Below the pieces are notes generated by a model that worked only from the letters and a program-made list of their open reading frames with translations, made no database searches and had not been told where the DNA came from. From NCBI GenBank assembly GCA_032251435.1, contig JAVVEH010000022.1, positions 1 through 64,000 of the forward strand: a DNA stretch of 64,000 nucleotides. Reading direction: 5' to 3'. The stretch's first letter is position 1. Each line of letters starts with the position of its first letter. Position numbers and translations under genes: made by a program. Below, piece by piece: positions 54,601 through 62,300 of the stretch. The stretch is from JAVVEH01 sp032251435 (GTDB lineage: Bacteria; Verrucomicrobiota; Lentisphaeria; Oligosphaerales; MVZH01).

Positions 54601-54759
54601 AAACGGTGCCCCCAGCTCAATCGCCAGTTCGCGCCCAGGCGCCGCGGGCACCAGCGGCTCTGCCGCCATCGCATCGCGATGCGAAAGCAGAAGAAGGCCA
54701 ACGGAAAGCAAAGAAATCCAGTGTCTTCTGGGAGGCAGAATCATGGTCGGCAGAATCAT
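51628..54759 (-). CDS. Secreted double sialate O-acetylesterase-like protein, second domain degenerate
   Basis: A protein of about 1043 residues with two SASA domains. The signal peptide contains WISLLSVGLLLLSHRDAMAA. Domain one (about 35-610) has VWMCSGQSNMQWPV with the Ser and GEPGVEVSVEFAGQ ahead of it. Domain two (about 640-1040) repeats the Ig-like start (ALPNSVVTLTFAGITKQVSV), but the motif is VWYVGANAIRRS, so the nucleophile Ser is gone. Near the C-terminus, RSTSSGQAHGQ comes from a short dispersed element (51861-51884). Starts at 54759 and 54744 (from a 15-bp direct duplication) are both possible; an upstream GTG frame runs through a non-coding repeat and was rejected. It sits 70 bases after a SASA gene. 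Confidence 0.83.
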   Translation of the reverse strand: MILPTMILPPRRHWISLLSVGLLLLSHRDAMAAEPLVPAAPGRELAIELGAPFHDNMILQRGMKVPVWGWGEPGVEVSVEFAGQRKAATAGQDGRWSLDLDPMEASFEPAELVVEELATSHSPLKRVVINNVLVGEVWMCSGQSNMQWPVANCNVSQLVEQIRARVEAGEETQPVIREAKVTNLFSALTAQKRGVKAEWSSEWEGFSGIAFAFAYELAREVQVPVGILNCSFSTTKIEAWIPREGFADGKDEYTQALYRKILQGDPATPQHKRAFATYYHELRGWANESGERVVGGKPIRARPRVPGNLNGNRDACWMANAKINPMAPYAIRGAIWNQGYASQNDGIVYRNNLHSLVRGWRAIWNQPDLPVYSHQFYGKGGGLLDAGLQQLSMNDTAEMRLGTWLAHKEIPNTAMASQIDIVGGVHYWNKTVPGQRLALHALKKQYPLTKLSSVRLSANSASGLAKDLIVNGPMYRDYTVEGDQLILELDHAEGLRVGQQTAIGKGFAHPVVIPNGEDRVKYFFIADKSRAWHRAAFQIKGETLVLTAPGVTEPCGVAYGSNGVGEAPGIYNKAMLPLTPFIFYDHKLVVSRQWDMNYIQIPGFEKTVEFLPWPDAYLKVAGVDRDPTTYGLQAEHRKLCLLSPQFTHHAVIQAGMPIRFYGEALPNSVVTLTFAGITKQVSVGEEQDEWEITVPSMEASAEPRTLHVVCTLDGMVAHERTIRNVVIGEVWYVGANAIRRSNGPYVPRNGPAPLEAWDGKNPQLRVFQNYAMGTTESLPSRFKMNASGYPQSRYFPRWSPTFGFNEELANRIHTRTGHPVGIILMNAKKRTGIKDWVGYEYLKLLPDWKADVDALKPLYARDPQEFMRSAEAYIHSWQAYWQTVQVDPARSGALPVFPGSDHIETSATMTYNQLISAFSPGNFKAILCLTGKGFMDDAEGVDFGPRFAIMANCWKETFARSTSSGQAHGQEGVNPHFVYVLPSGRLAPALTRPAGIMGRSTSIELDEWIDEAIKTRQGRYRDELLELLDTAVNAVYEDIQENP
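51861..51884. repeat. CCTGCCCTGAGC...GTCGAA element in coding sequence
   Basis: A dispersed element type known from many environmental genomes (CCTGCCCTGAGC, then TTGTCGAACGGG here). It lies in frame inside the double-SASA gene. A longer relative is at 63216-63262. Confidence 0.75.
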
Positions 54760-54764
54760 TTTTT

Positions 54765-54795
54765 TTTGTCTTTTGTGCCTTTTTGTGGCTATCCT
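54765..54795. repeat. GTGCCTTTTTGTGGCT repeat in spacer
   Basis: GTGCCTTTTTGTGGCT (54775-54790) matches a 10-bp-period array at 57752-57777. It lies between the stop of the SASA gene and the ATG of the double-SASA gene, which supports the shorter start of the latter. Confidence 0.65.
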
Positions 54796-54829
54796 CTTCC
54801 AGGAAAGCTCCGCCTGGCGCCTAATTCCT

Positions 54830-56077
54830 CTACTCACTCAATTCGAGCAACGCCTTGGCAAACGCTTCGCCGACGCGCGCGAAGAACTTGGGCGAGCCAT
54901 TGTAATGGTAGCCCTGACTGGATCTGTTCTTCTTCAAGTAGTCGATCTCTTCGGGGGTGTAGCTGATGGCTTCCATCTGATCCTTGAGTTGATAATGCCT
55001 TCTGGCCCTCTCCTTTTGGTCTTCGAGGTTCTTCAGCCCGTCCATCTCTTTCTGCAGCGGCAGCAACTTCTCCCGCAAGTCGGTATATTTCTTCTCGGGA
55101 TCCCAGGCGGGGCGCATCCAGCGCCATGAGCGGTCCACCAGTTCATTGAGTTTCGGGTCCACATAGGTTTCGGTATGCACCGCCACCACATTGCCCTTGA
55201 ATTGCGGCAGGCTTGCCGGTGCCGCCATGGCGGGACGGAAATCCGGGTTCCCGTTCCCCATCACGCCGATCACAAACGGCATGTCCGGAGCATTGAGATC
55301 CTTGCGAGCATCACGGATAAAATGCGTCAGCAATTCGGTATAGGGTGCAAAGCGCTCCGGACCGTCCCCCGGATAGGTGTTCTTGTCTCCCTGGTCGTTC
55401 CAGCCCTGGAACCAGACAAAACCGGCAATCTCAACGCCTTGTTTGGGGTCATAGGCCGGGTGAAAAGCACCGGGATCGGCCAATACCTTTTTGACCTGCT
55501 CGACCATCAGCCGATAGTAGTGACCCGTCTTTTCCGCCTTTTCCGCAATGATTTCCTCTTTCGTCTTTCCCGAACGCTTGACCAGGCCTTCCAGGACATC
55601 TTCACCGTATGTATAGGCACCGGCACTCGGGGACCGGAAGTCGGTATTGAGGCTCTTGCCGCCCCAGGAGGTCTTGATGATCAGAATGGGTTCCCGCAAC
55701 TTCTCATGCAGGGTCACTCCGAACCCCCATTCCGGCCCCCAGCACATGGCATGCTTGCCCCTGTCCTTCAGGTTGCCCCCCAGCGTATTGCCAAAGCCGA
55801 TTGTCAAGGGACCGTTCTTTTCGCTGGGACCATCACTAATGGCGGCCACATAGACATCCTTGCTGATCCGCGGCTCGCCGTTCTCATCCACGAATTTTTC
55901 GTGGAGATGCCGGGTGGCGGGATCATCCGCCAACCCCGGCAGAACATACCAGGCCGCCTTGCCCTGCATATTCGACTGCCCCGCCAGAATATAGACCCTG
56001 AGCGGCGCGCCGTGAACGAGCGTCGCCATACTTGCCGCACACACCATCAATTTCATCATGCTTGTCAATCGTTTCAT
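54830..56077 (-). CDS. Secreted sialate O-acetylesterase-type esterase
   Basis: A 415-residue SASA protein with signal peptide (MKLMVCAASMATLVHGA). VYILAGQSNMQGKAAW carries the nucleophile Ser; IKTSWGGKSLNTDFRSPSAG and IAGFVWFQGWNDQGDKNTYP are conserved; the end has GYHYNGSPKFFARVGEAFAK with the His. It is a close relative of 39062-40699, including the C-terminal helical tail, but without the PDZ insertion, so this pair shows where the insertion happened. AAGGA lies eight bases before the ATG. It is 31 bases after a sulfatase gene. Confidence 0.92.
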   Translation of the reverse strand: MKRLTSMMKLMVCAASMATLVHGAPLRVYILAGQSNMQGKAAWYVLPGLADDPATRHLHEKFVDENGEPRISKDVYVAAISDGPSEKNGPLTIGFGNTLGGNLKDRGKHAMCWGPEWGFGVTLHEKLREPILIIKTSWGGKSLNTDFRSPSAGAYTYGEDVLEGLVKRSGKTKEEIIAEKAEKTGHYYRLMVEQVKKVLADPGAFHPAYDPKQGVEIAGFVWFQGWNDQGDKNTYPGDGPERFAPYTELLTHFIRDARKDLNAPDMPFVIGVMGNGNPDFRPAMAAPASLPQFKGNVVAVHTETYVDPKLNELVDRSWRWMRPAWDPEKKYTDLREKLLPLQKEMDGLKNLEDQKERARRHYQLKDQMEAISYTPEEIDYLKKNRSSQGYHYNGSPKFFARVGEAFAKALLELSE

Positions 56078-56094
56078 GTGGTTTCCTTTTCCAG

Positions 56095-56122
56095 CTAACG
56101 CCTAGCCCCTAACGCCTAGCCC
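56095..56122. repeat. 14-bp direct repeat over a stop codon
   Basis: Two perfect copies of CTAACGCCTAGCCC (56095-56108 and 56109-56122). The stop codon of the sulfatase gene lies in the second copy. The 14-bp period is twice seven. Confidence 0.9.
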
Positions 56123-57662
56123 CCAGCGCCTCCGCATGCGGCACCCAATCGGGGATGCCATGCGCCTTGAGTTGCTTTTCGTAGCGGACAACTTGCGGCT
56201 TCTCCTCTGCGAGCGGCACGTCTTCGTTAATCATCAGGGGGCGCGTTTCGGCCCACCAGTCTTCATAGGCCTGGCGCAGACGGGCGACGACCTCCGGGTG
56301 TTGTTCGGCCACATCCGTGGTTTCGTATGAATCGTTGGCAATATCGTACAGTTCAGTGTTGTTCACCAAGCGCCAGCGCTGGGTGCGGACAGCGTATTTC
56401 TCGTACTTGGCTGCATCGGCGGCGCCTGGTTTCTTCTTCCAGCGGCCTGAATGGATGAACAGCTCCCGATCCGGCCACGCTGCCTGCGGATTCTCAAGCA
56501 GCGGCAGCAGGGAACGTCCGTCGATTTCCTGGATATCGCCGGGCGCATCCGCGCCGGCCAGATCGCAGAACGTTCTGAAAATATCGATGTGTGCGGTCAG
56601 TGCGGGGACATCAACGCCTTCGCTCAGCACGCCCGACCAGCTCCAGAAGCATGGCACGTGTGTGCCCCCTTCGTAGGGTGAACTCTTGCCGCTCTTGAAG
56701 CCGCCATTGCAGAGCGGGACTGGTTCTCCATTCAGTTTTCCGCTGGTGGTGCACTGCCCGTTGTCGGTCATGAAGATCACGAGTGTGTTGTCCAGCCCTT
56801 TCCACTCCCGCAGTTTTTTCATAAGCAGGCCGAAATTATCATCTATATTCTCGATCATCCCGTAACGTGCGGCTGTCCGTTCATCGTAGCCCATCTCCAT
56901 GAAACGCTTCTTGTATTGCTCGGGGGCAATCATCGGGCCATGCGGGGCATTGAGCGACAGATAGGCAAAGTAGGGTGTCTTCGCTTGCTGCTGGTCATAA
57001 ATCCATCCCAGCGCCGCCTGAAAGAAAACGTCCGTGCAGAACCCTTTGGTCTGCACGATCGTGTTGTTGTGCAGCACCACGTTGTCAAAATAGCGTTGAT
57101 ACCATTTGTCACGCCGGTTGGGCGGAAAGTCCGAGCAGCTACCGGCGAACTTCTGGCCCAGGCCGCCCGCACCATGAATGAAGACTTCGCTAAAACCGCG
57201 ATTATAGGGCTGATAGGCATCCTCGTCGCCCAGGTGCCATTTCCCGAAAATGCCGGTGGCGTAGCCGGCTTTCTGCAACAGTTTTGGAAACGTGGTGGTG
57301 GTCAGCGCCAGACGCTCACGTTCATAGATGGTATGCGTGACGCCGTTGCGAAACTCATGCCGTCCGCTCAGCAGCGCCGCGCGTGTCGGGGCGCAGGTCG
57401 GACTCACCTGAAAATCCGTGAAGCGCGTGGCCGTCGCGTAAAAGCGATCAAGGTTCGGGGTCTTGAGAACCGTGTTACCGAGGCACGACAGGTCGCCCAT
57501 GCCTTGATCATCCGTCAGCACCAGGATGATATTGGGGCGTGTTCCCCGCAGCGGGCGGGCGTCAGGCCGCGCGGGCTGCTTGTCCGCGGTGCCCGTCCCG
57601 GCAAGCAGCACCGCTCCTGACTGAAGCCCCAACAGCGCGGTATTAAGAGAAATTTGGTTCAT
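56109..57662 (-). CDS. Type I sulfatase, probably exported
   Basis: A 517-residue sulfatase. The N-terminal 45 residues (LNTALLGLQSGAVLLAGTGTA) look like a weak signal peptide, unlike the other five sulfatases here. ILVLTDDQGMGDLSC gives the metal aspartates; SPTCAPTRAALLSGRHEFRN has formylglycine Cys90; GKWHLGDEDAYQPY and VIFMTDNGQCTT follow. AAGGA lies ahead of the ATG. The last residues (GARR) and stop codon come from a repeat. It stands between two esterase genes, which fits work on a sulfated and acetylated glycan outside the cytoplasm. Confidence 0.9.
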   Translation of the reverse strand: MNQISLNTALLGLQSGAVLLAGTGTADKQPARPDARPLRGTRPNIILVLTDDQGMGDLSCLGNTVLKTPNLDRFYATATRFTDFQVSPTCAPTRAALLSGRHEFRNGVTHTIYERERLALTTTTFPKLLQKAGYATGIFGKWHLGDEDAYQPYNRGFSEVFIHGAGGLGQKFAGSCSDFPPNRRDKWYQRYFDNVVLHNNTIVQTKGFCTDVFFQAALGWIYDQQQAKTPYFAYLSLNAPHGPMIAPEQYKKRFMEMGYDERTAARYGMIENIDDNFGLLMKKLREWKGLDNTLVIFMTDNGQCTTSGKLNGEPVPLCNGGFKSGKSSPYEGGTHVPCFWSWSGVLSEGVDVPALTAHIDIFRTFCDLAGADAPGDIQEIDGRSLLPLLENPQAAWPDRELFIHSGRWKKKPGAADAAKYEKYAVRTQRWRLVNNTELYDIANDSYETTDVAEQHPEVVARLRQAYEDWWAETRPLMINEDVPLAEEKPQVVRYEKQLKAHGIPDWVPHAEALGARR

Positions 57663-57689
57663 TACATATCCTTGCCTGAAACTTTAGTT

Positions 57690-57777
57690 AAAAATTGCCA
57701 CGAAAAGTCACAAAAAAGTGCAAAAACAAGCTTAATCGGACTTACTATTTAGTGGCTTTTTGTGCCTTTTTGTGGCC
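57690..57777. repeat. Inverted set of 10-bp-period repeats in the 57663-57905 spacer
   Basis: GCCACGAAAAGTCACAAAA (from about 57695) faces GTGGCTTTTTGTGCCTTTTT plus GTGGCC (57752-57777) in opposite orientation. The remaining spacer to 57905 shows no convincing gene. Confidence 0.65.
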
Positions 57778-57905
57778 ATTTGTTTTTCCCCCGGTTGCAG
57801 TGGCACTCGGTTCTGAGGGTTCCGTCGCCGGTTCCAGGGTCGCTTTATGAAATTTGAATTCGCAGGAGCAGGCGACATGAAAGAAACCGGCGCCGACACG
57901 TACCG

Positions 57906-59114
57906 TTACCGCCTCTTCAAGTAATCCTTATCCGCTTCGGAGAGGTGCGCGCGGGTAAACTCAAGCATAGTCCCGTCCGCCGTCTCCAACAGAACCTTGT
58001 CCCCCATGTCGGCCAGAACTCTGGCCTCGACGGTCCGTCCACCCAAACTCGTCCAGATCCGCATTTTGCCGGCGGGTGCGGCCGCTTTGCTGTTCAGCAA
58101 CTCGACCATCGCCATACCCATCGCCTCGCCAACATTCATGTAGGTCTCCGCGTTTCCGTCGTAGTGACCGCTGGAACTACCTCCCATGGAGAGGGGGTGC
58201 GTGTAAACGAAGGCCGCTTTGCCGGGTTGCCGCGCCGCCACCGATTTCATGGCCTCAAGAATCTGACCGTCCCCTCCACCAGCCCCCTCTCTGGTCTGTC
58301 CTAAAGAGGCGAAGACAAATTTAGCATCCGGCGCGGCGAATTCCTTGCGCAGGGCATCCGTCAACTGTAGCAGGTGCTTCTCGTAATAGGCAACCATCCC
58401 CGCGTCGCGCATATCCTTGTCCCCCTGCCACCAGAAAAACCCGGCCACCTCATACGTCTTGGCGCCGGGATAGTATGTGTCCAGATTGGCCAGCACCTGT
58501 TTGGCACTTTCGACATCACTGTCATACTGTTTGCCTGCGTACCAGCCATCAGGCTTGTCGCCGGTTCCCATGGGATTCTCCAGCGTCCCGCGATAGCCGG
58601 GATAGATCTTGCCGTTGAACTCGAACGGTTCACTTCCCGGCGGCAGCAGATCGAAACCCAGGCTGCGGTTGCCGATGCAGCTTTTCAGCAACATGACCGG
58701 TTCATCAACCGCATACCCCAGATAGTGCCCGATCCCGATCTCCGGCCCGATGGTGTTGGTCGTCGGCGTAAGCCAGTCATTCACATAGTCCTTCAGATCC
58801 ATGACACGCACATTGCGCACATCCTGGCGCACCGTCCAGTCGCCGGCATCGTCAACCAGGTACGGATATTTACCCTGTTTCTTCGCCGCATTTTCCAGGG
58901 TGCCTTCCTTCTCGCCCTTCACATGTCCCATCCCCACCATGTTCGACTGGCCCATCAGGATAAACACCTTGACCGGCTTGCTTATGTCCGCCGGCTTGCC
59001 GTCCGGATCCGGCAGCGGATCAGGGAACGAAAGATCTGTCGCATGCGTCATCTGCCCGGCCAATAACAGGGCCGCTATCATCGTCCTGACTTTTGTGTGG
59101 AATGGGTTGTTCAT
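57906..59114 (-). CDS. Secreted SASA-family esterase with C-terminal SHD1 domain
   Basis: A 402-residue protein. The signal peptide is MIAALLLAGQMTHA, reached from the ATG at 59114; an upstream TTG was rejected. VFILMGQSNMVGMG holds the nucleophile Ser, LLKSCIGNRSLGFDLLPPGS and VAGFFWWQGDKDM follow. The last 50 residues (MRIWTSLGGRTVEARVLADM, then VLLETADGTMLEF and LSEADKDYLK) form an SHD1 domain (SLA1 homology domain 1), a small SH3-like unit often attached to secreted enzymes in planctomycetes and their relatives, thought to bind peptides. The gene is flanked by long spacers. Confidence 0.88.
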   Translation of the reverse strand: MNNPFHTKVRTMIAALLLAGQMTHATDLSFPDPLPDPDGKPADISKPVKVFILMGQSNMVGMGHVKGEKEGTLENAAKKQGKYPYLVDDAGDWTVRQDVRNVRVMDLKDYVNDWLTPTTNTIGPEIGIGHYLGYAVDEPVMLLKSCIGNRSLGFDLLPPGSEPFEFNGKIYPGYRGTLENPMGTGDKPDGWYAGKQYDSDVESAKQVLANLDTYYPGAKTYEVAGFFWWQGDKDMRDAGMVAYYEKHLLQLTDALRKEFAAPDAKFVFASLGQTREGAGGGDGQILEAMKSVAARQPGKAAFVYTHPLSMGGSSSGHYDGNAETYMNVGEAMGMAMVELLNSKAAAPAGKMRIWTSLGGRTVEARVLADMGDKVLLETADGTMLEFTRAHLSEADKDYLKRR

Positions 59115-59151
59115 CTCGCCTGTCCCTTGTTGTAACATTTTGTAGATCAAA

Positions 59152-59328
59152 CGGATCCGTCTGATCCGCCTGATCGCTTCTCGCCACCTCGTCCCAGCAT
59201 CGCCAACGACGAAGCCGACCGCCGACTAGCGACTAGCGCCCCGGTCAACCATCAACCATCCAACTATCCTGCCCGCAAGCCGCCTTCAATTCTACGTTGA
59301 ACGTTGGGCGTTGAATGTTGGACGTTCG
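59152..59328. repeat. Several short arrays in one spacer
   Basis: Segments of GGATCCGTCTGATCCGCC type (59152-59178), GCCGACTAGCGACTAGCG (about 59219-59237), GTCAACCATCAACCATCCAA (59244-59264) and five heptamers ACGTTGA, ACGTTGG, GCGTTGA, ATGTTGG, ACGTTCG (59294-59328) fill the spacer between the two genes. No gene is seen. Confidence 0.85.
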
Positions 59329-59355
59329 CCTTGATTTTTCTTTCTTCGAAAACCT

Positions 59356-62300
59356 CTATTCCTCGTCCCCCTGGTCGTCCAACTCGTCCTCTCCGAAAAC
59401 GCCATCCGCGGCCTTTTTCGCTTGAGCGGCCAATTCCTCATCCGTCAGATCGGCGGCGACCGGCCGGCCATCAAGATAAAAATCAAATCCATCATTGTAG
59501 ACGCGAAGCTTCCGCATGCCCCAACGCCAGTTGTTGCGGGTGCAGATGGCGAGCGTGTTCCCGCCATTCTTCAGGGCCTCGACCGCGCTGTCGTTGAGCA
59601 CCGCCTCGGTTCTGCCGACATCTCCTGCCAGATGGTTCATGCGGGCGATCAGAACGCCGTTGAGGTAGATCTTCACATTCTGCTGGCGGAACGAATAGGT
59701 TGAGACGCGCAGTTGATCGTAGGCAGTGCGATCCTCGACGTTGAAGGTCGTACGAAAGATTGCACTGTGGTTGAGGTGCCAGGACACGGGTATTTCGGTC
59801 TCGGCCCACTTGCTGTCGTCGAACTCCGGCATCATCCAGTCATCAGGCGCATTGTCGAGCGTCTCGAACGTCTTCATCCGCCAGGTGAGCACATTCTCGG
59901 GATCCGCTTCCGTTATCGGATAGGCAAACCAGGATCTGACTTTCCCCGGTCTGGGCGTAAACGTGATCCAGCGCCGCTTCTCGTCTTCCGCCTTCTGATC
60001 GGCGGCCGCGGCGGCAGCCTCCCTGGCTTTAGCGGCTTTCTCCACGTCTGCCGATGTCTCAAACTTATCGGCATCGTCCTGTTCCGAGGAACCGCCCACC
60101 AGCGCGGTTTCGTAGAGTGCTTGATCGTTCGGCCGGGGTTTTGCGTTGGCAAGCAGCGTCTGGATCTCTGCCAGACGCGGGTCGGCGGCGGCGATCACCG
60201 GCTCGAGCGCGTCGAGTATGCGACGCGTCTTGTAGAGTTCCCCGTCCGCAATCAGCGTTTTCATGCTGGCCAGGTCCGACGCAATGCTCTCATGCATGCG
60301 CTTTGCCTCCCGGGCAAGCTTGGCAACGGTAGGCGCATCCTTCTTTTCGAGTGTCACGTCGTCAAGCAGGTCCCGTGCGAGGGATTCTGACAGATCATAA
60401 TCCCGCGCGTCATAGGCAAACAGTGCCGGCATAAGTTTGAGCGGCGGGTTGGGAGAGAAGGGCGACTTCGGGGCGCCCAGCATGCGCATACGGTGCCGGG
60501 GCACGACAAGCGCCAGTCCGGGACTGCCTCCCCACCGGTCCTGGCAGAGCAGACTGCCGTCAAAACTGCGGCCGGCCTCGCGATACCAGCGGTGGTTCTT
60601 CATGAAATAGATGAACGACTCCTTATTGTGCGCCGCCGCGCCCAGGGGGGTCCAGAAATCGTTCCACCAGTTGCCGCCATGCCCAAACCGAGTTGAATAC
60701 CAGGAATAGGTGCTGATCAGCGAACAGGTGTAAGCCGCATGCTCGTCGCCCATCAGTTGATAAAGCACAGCCGCCTTGGCGATCTTGCCGTTACGGGTAG
60801 ATAGTTTGCCCGCAAACATAGCGTCCGGATCCAGCCGACTCGGTGCGTCTCTAAACGCATCACCGTAAATGATCTGACCATATCGCGCCCCCTTGCGCTC
60901 CAGATAGGCAACCCCCCTTGCGTAGGCATCAGCCGGCACATCGACCCCGCACTCTTTCGCCAGTGTCAACCCGAGCATGCAGCTCAGACCGGCATGCACC
61001 ATGGCCGGATACCCCCGTGGAAAATCGCCTCTTCCGTACCAGCCACCGTTTCGGTTGTTGTCTTCGTTGATCTGCAGGCTGACGATCTGATCGACGAGAC
61101 CCTGGATCGCGGGCAACACCCGTTTATCCCCGGTGCTCAGGAAATACTCGCTCAGGACAATGGTTTCAGAGCCAAGGATCCAGGTAATATTACTCGTTTT
61201 CGTTGCAGCAAGTTTGCTATTCACGTATTTCCGCACCAACCACTGGTGTTCAGGGGAACCCGCACCCAGCAGGAACATCTGATCTGAAGCCAGGTAGCCT
61301 CCCGGCCCACCGCGAGCTGCCAGCCAATCCTCAAGATTGGACACGATCTTATCCGTCTTGGGGCAATTCCAGGGCGAGGTACTGCTGTATCGTCCCAACA
61401 CCTCCAGTTGGAGTTCGACATCAAGCAGTTCCTTGCCGCGGCGCACGCCGAGAACCAGCTTCCCGTCGGTGGCTTCGCATTCGGTGATGGCCGCCAGCAG
61501 GATCATTTCAGAGCGCTCGCCAAACAATTTTCCGTTGACGCTGTAGATGAAGTCGCCGGGCAAGAGCCTGCCGTAGGCCGGGGAACCCTTGCTGACACTG
61601 CGGACACCTATATTGGGGCCAAAAGGTCCCCCCAAAATGCCGAGCGGGCCGAAATGTCCGCTGAAATCCTTATAGCCGCCCTTCGCCAGCTTGCCACTGA
61701 TCAGCGTCACGTCACCGCCTTCCCACTCGTTGGCCAGCTTCGTATACTGATCCGGCTCGTCTTCCGTCTTGTACCGGACCAACCAGCGGTGCTGTTCCGG
61801 CTTGGTGCGGAACGGTATGGCGGGAAGCCCGGCGGCGTTCACAAGCCCTTGGTCCGGGCGCTCGTTATAGTTGTATTTGATCGAGAAAATACGGTCGACA
61901 TCAGGGCAGGAGACGCGAATGGTCTCGCCATCAATTTCGGCCGTGGCGGGCTTATAATCGCCGTCGACATCGGCGGCCTCGAAATAGTCCAGGGCCCCCT
62001 CGGCCGCTTTCAGGCCTTTGGCAGTGCCGGGCTTGAAATGGATGACAACTTGAGCGCCATCGGTCTCGAAGCGATCATAGTCGGGCCCCGTTGCCGGAGT
62101 TGCCGTGTCCTCATACAGCCGACTGCGCACCCATTTCAGACTGCGTTCGGCCATCAGCGCCTCATCGGCGGGCTGACCGCTGAACGGGATGCTTTTCATG
62201 CCCGGCAGCACAATTCCCGTCGCCTCCTCCTTTTCCGTGACCAGGCGCTGCAACTCGCGCATTTCCGCATTGTGCACGGCATACGGCCAGAGATCCGAAG

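Noticed and set aside
57883..57930. Small plus-strand frame starting MKETGADTYRYRLFK with AGGAG ahead
   Set aside because: Only 15 codons, it overlaps the 3' end of the SASA-SHD1 gene and has no promoter or conservation that I can see.
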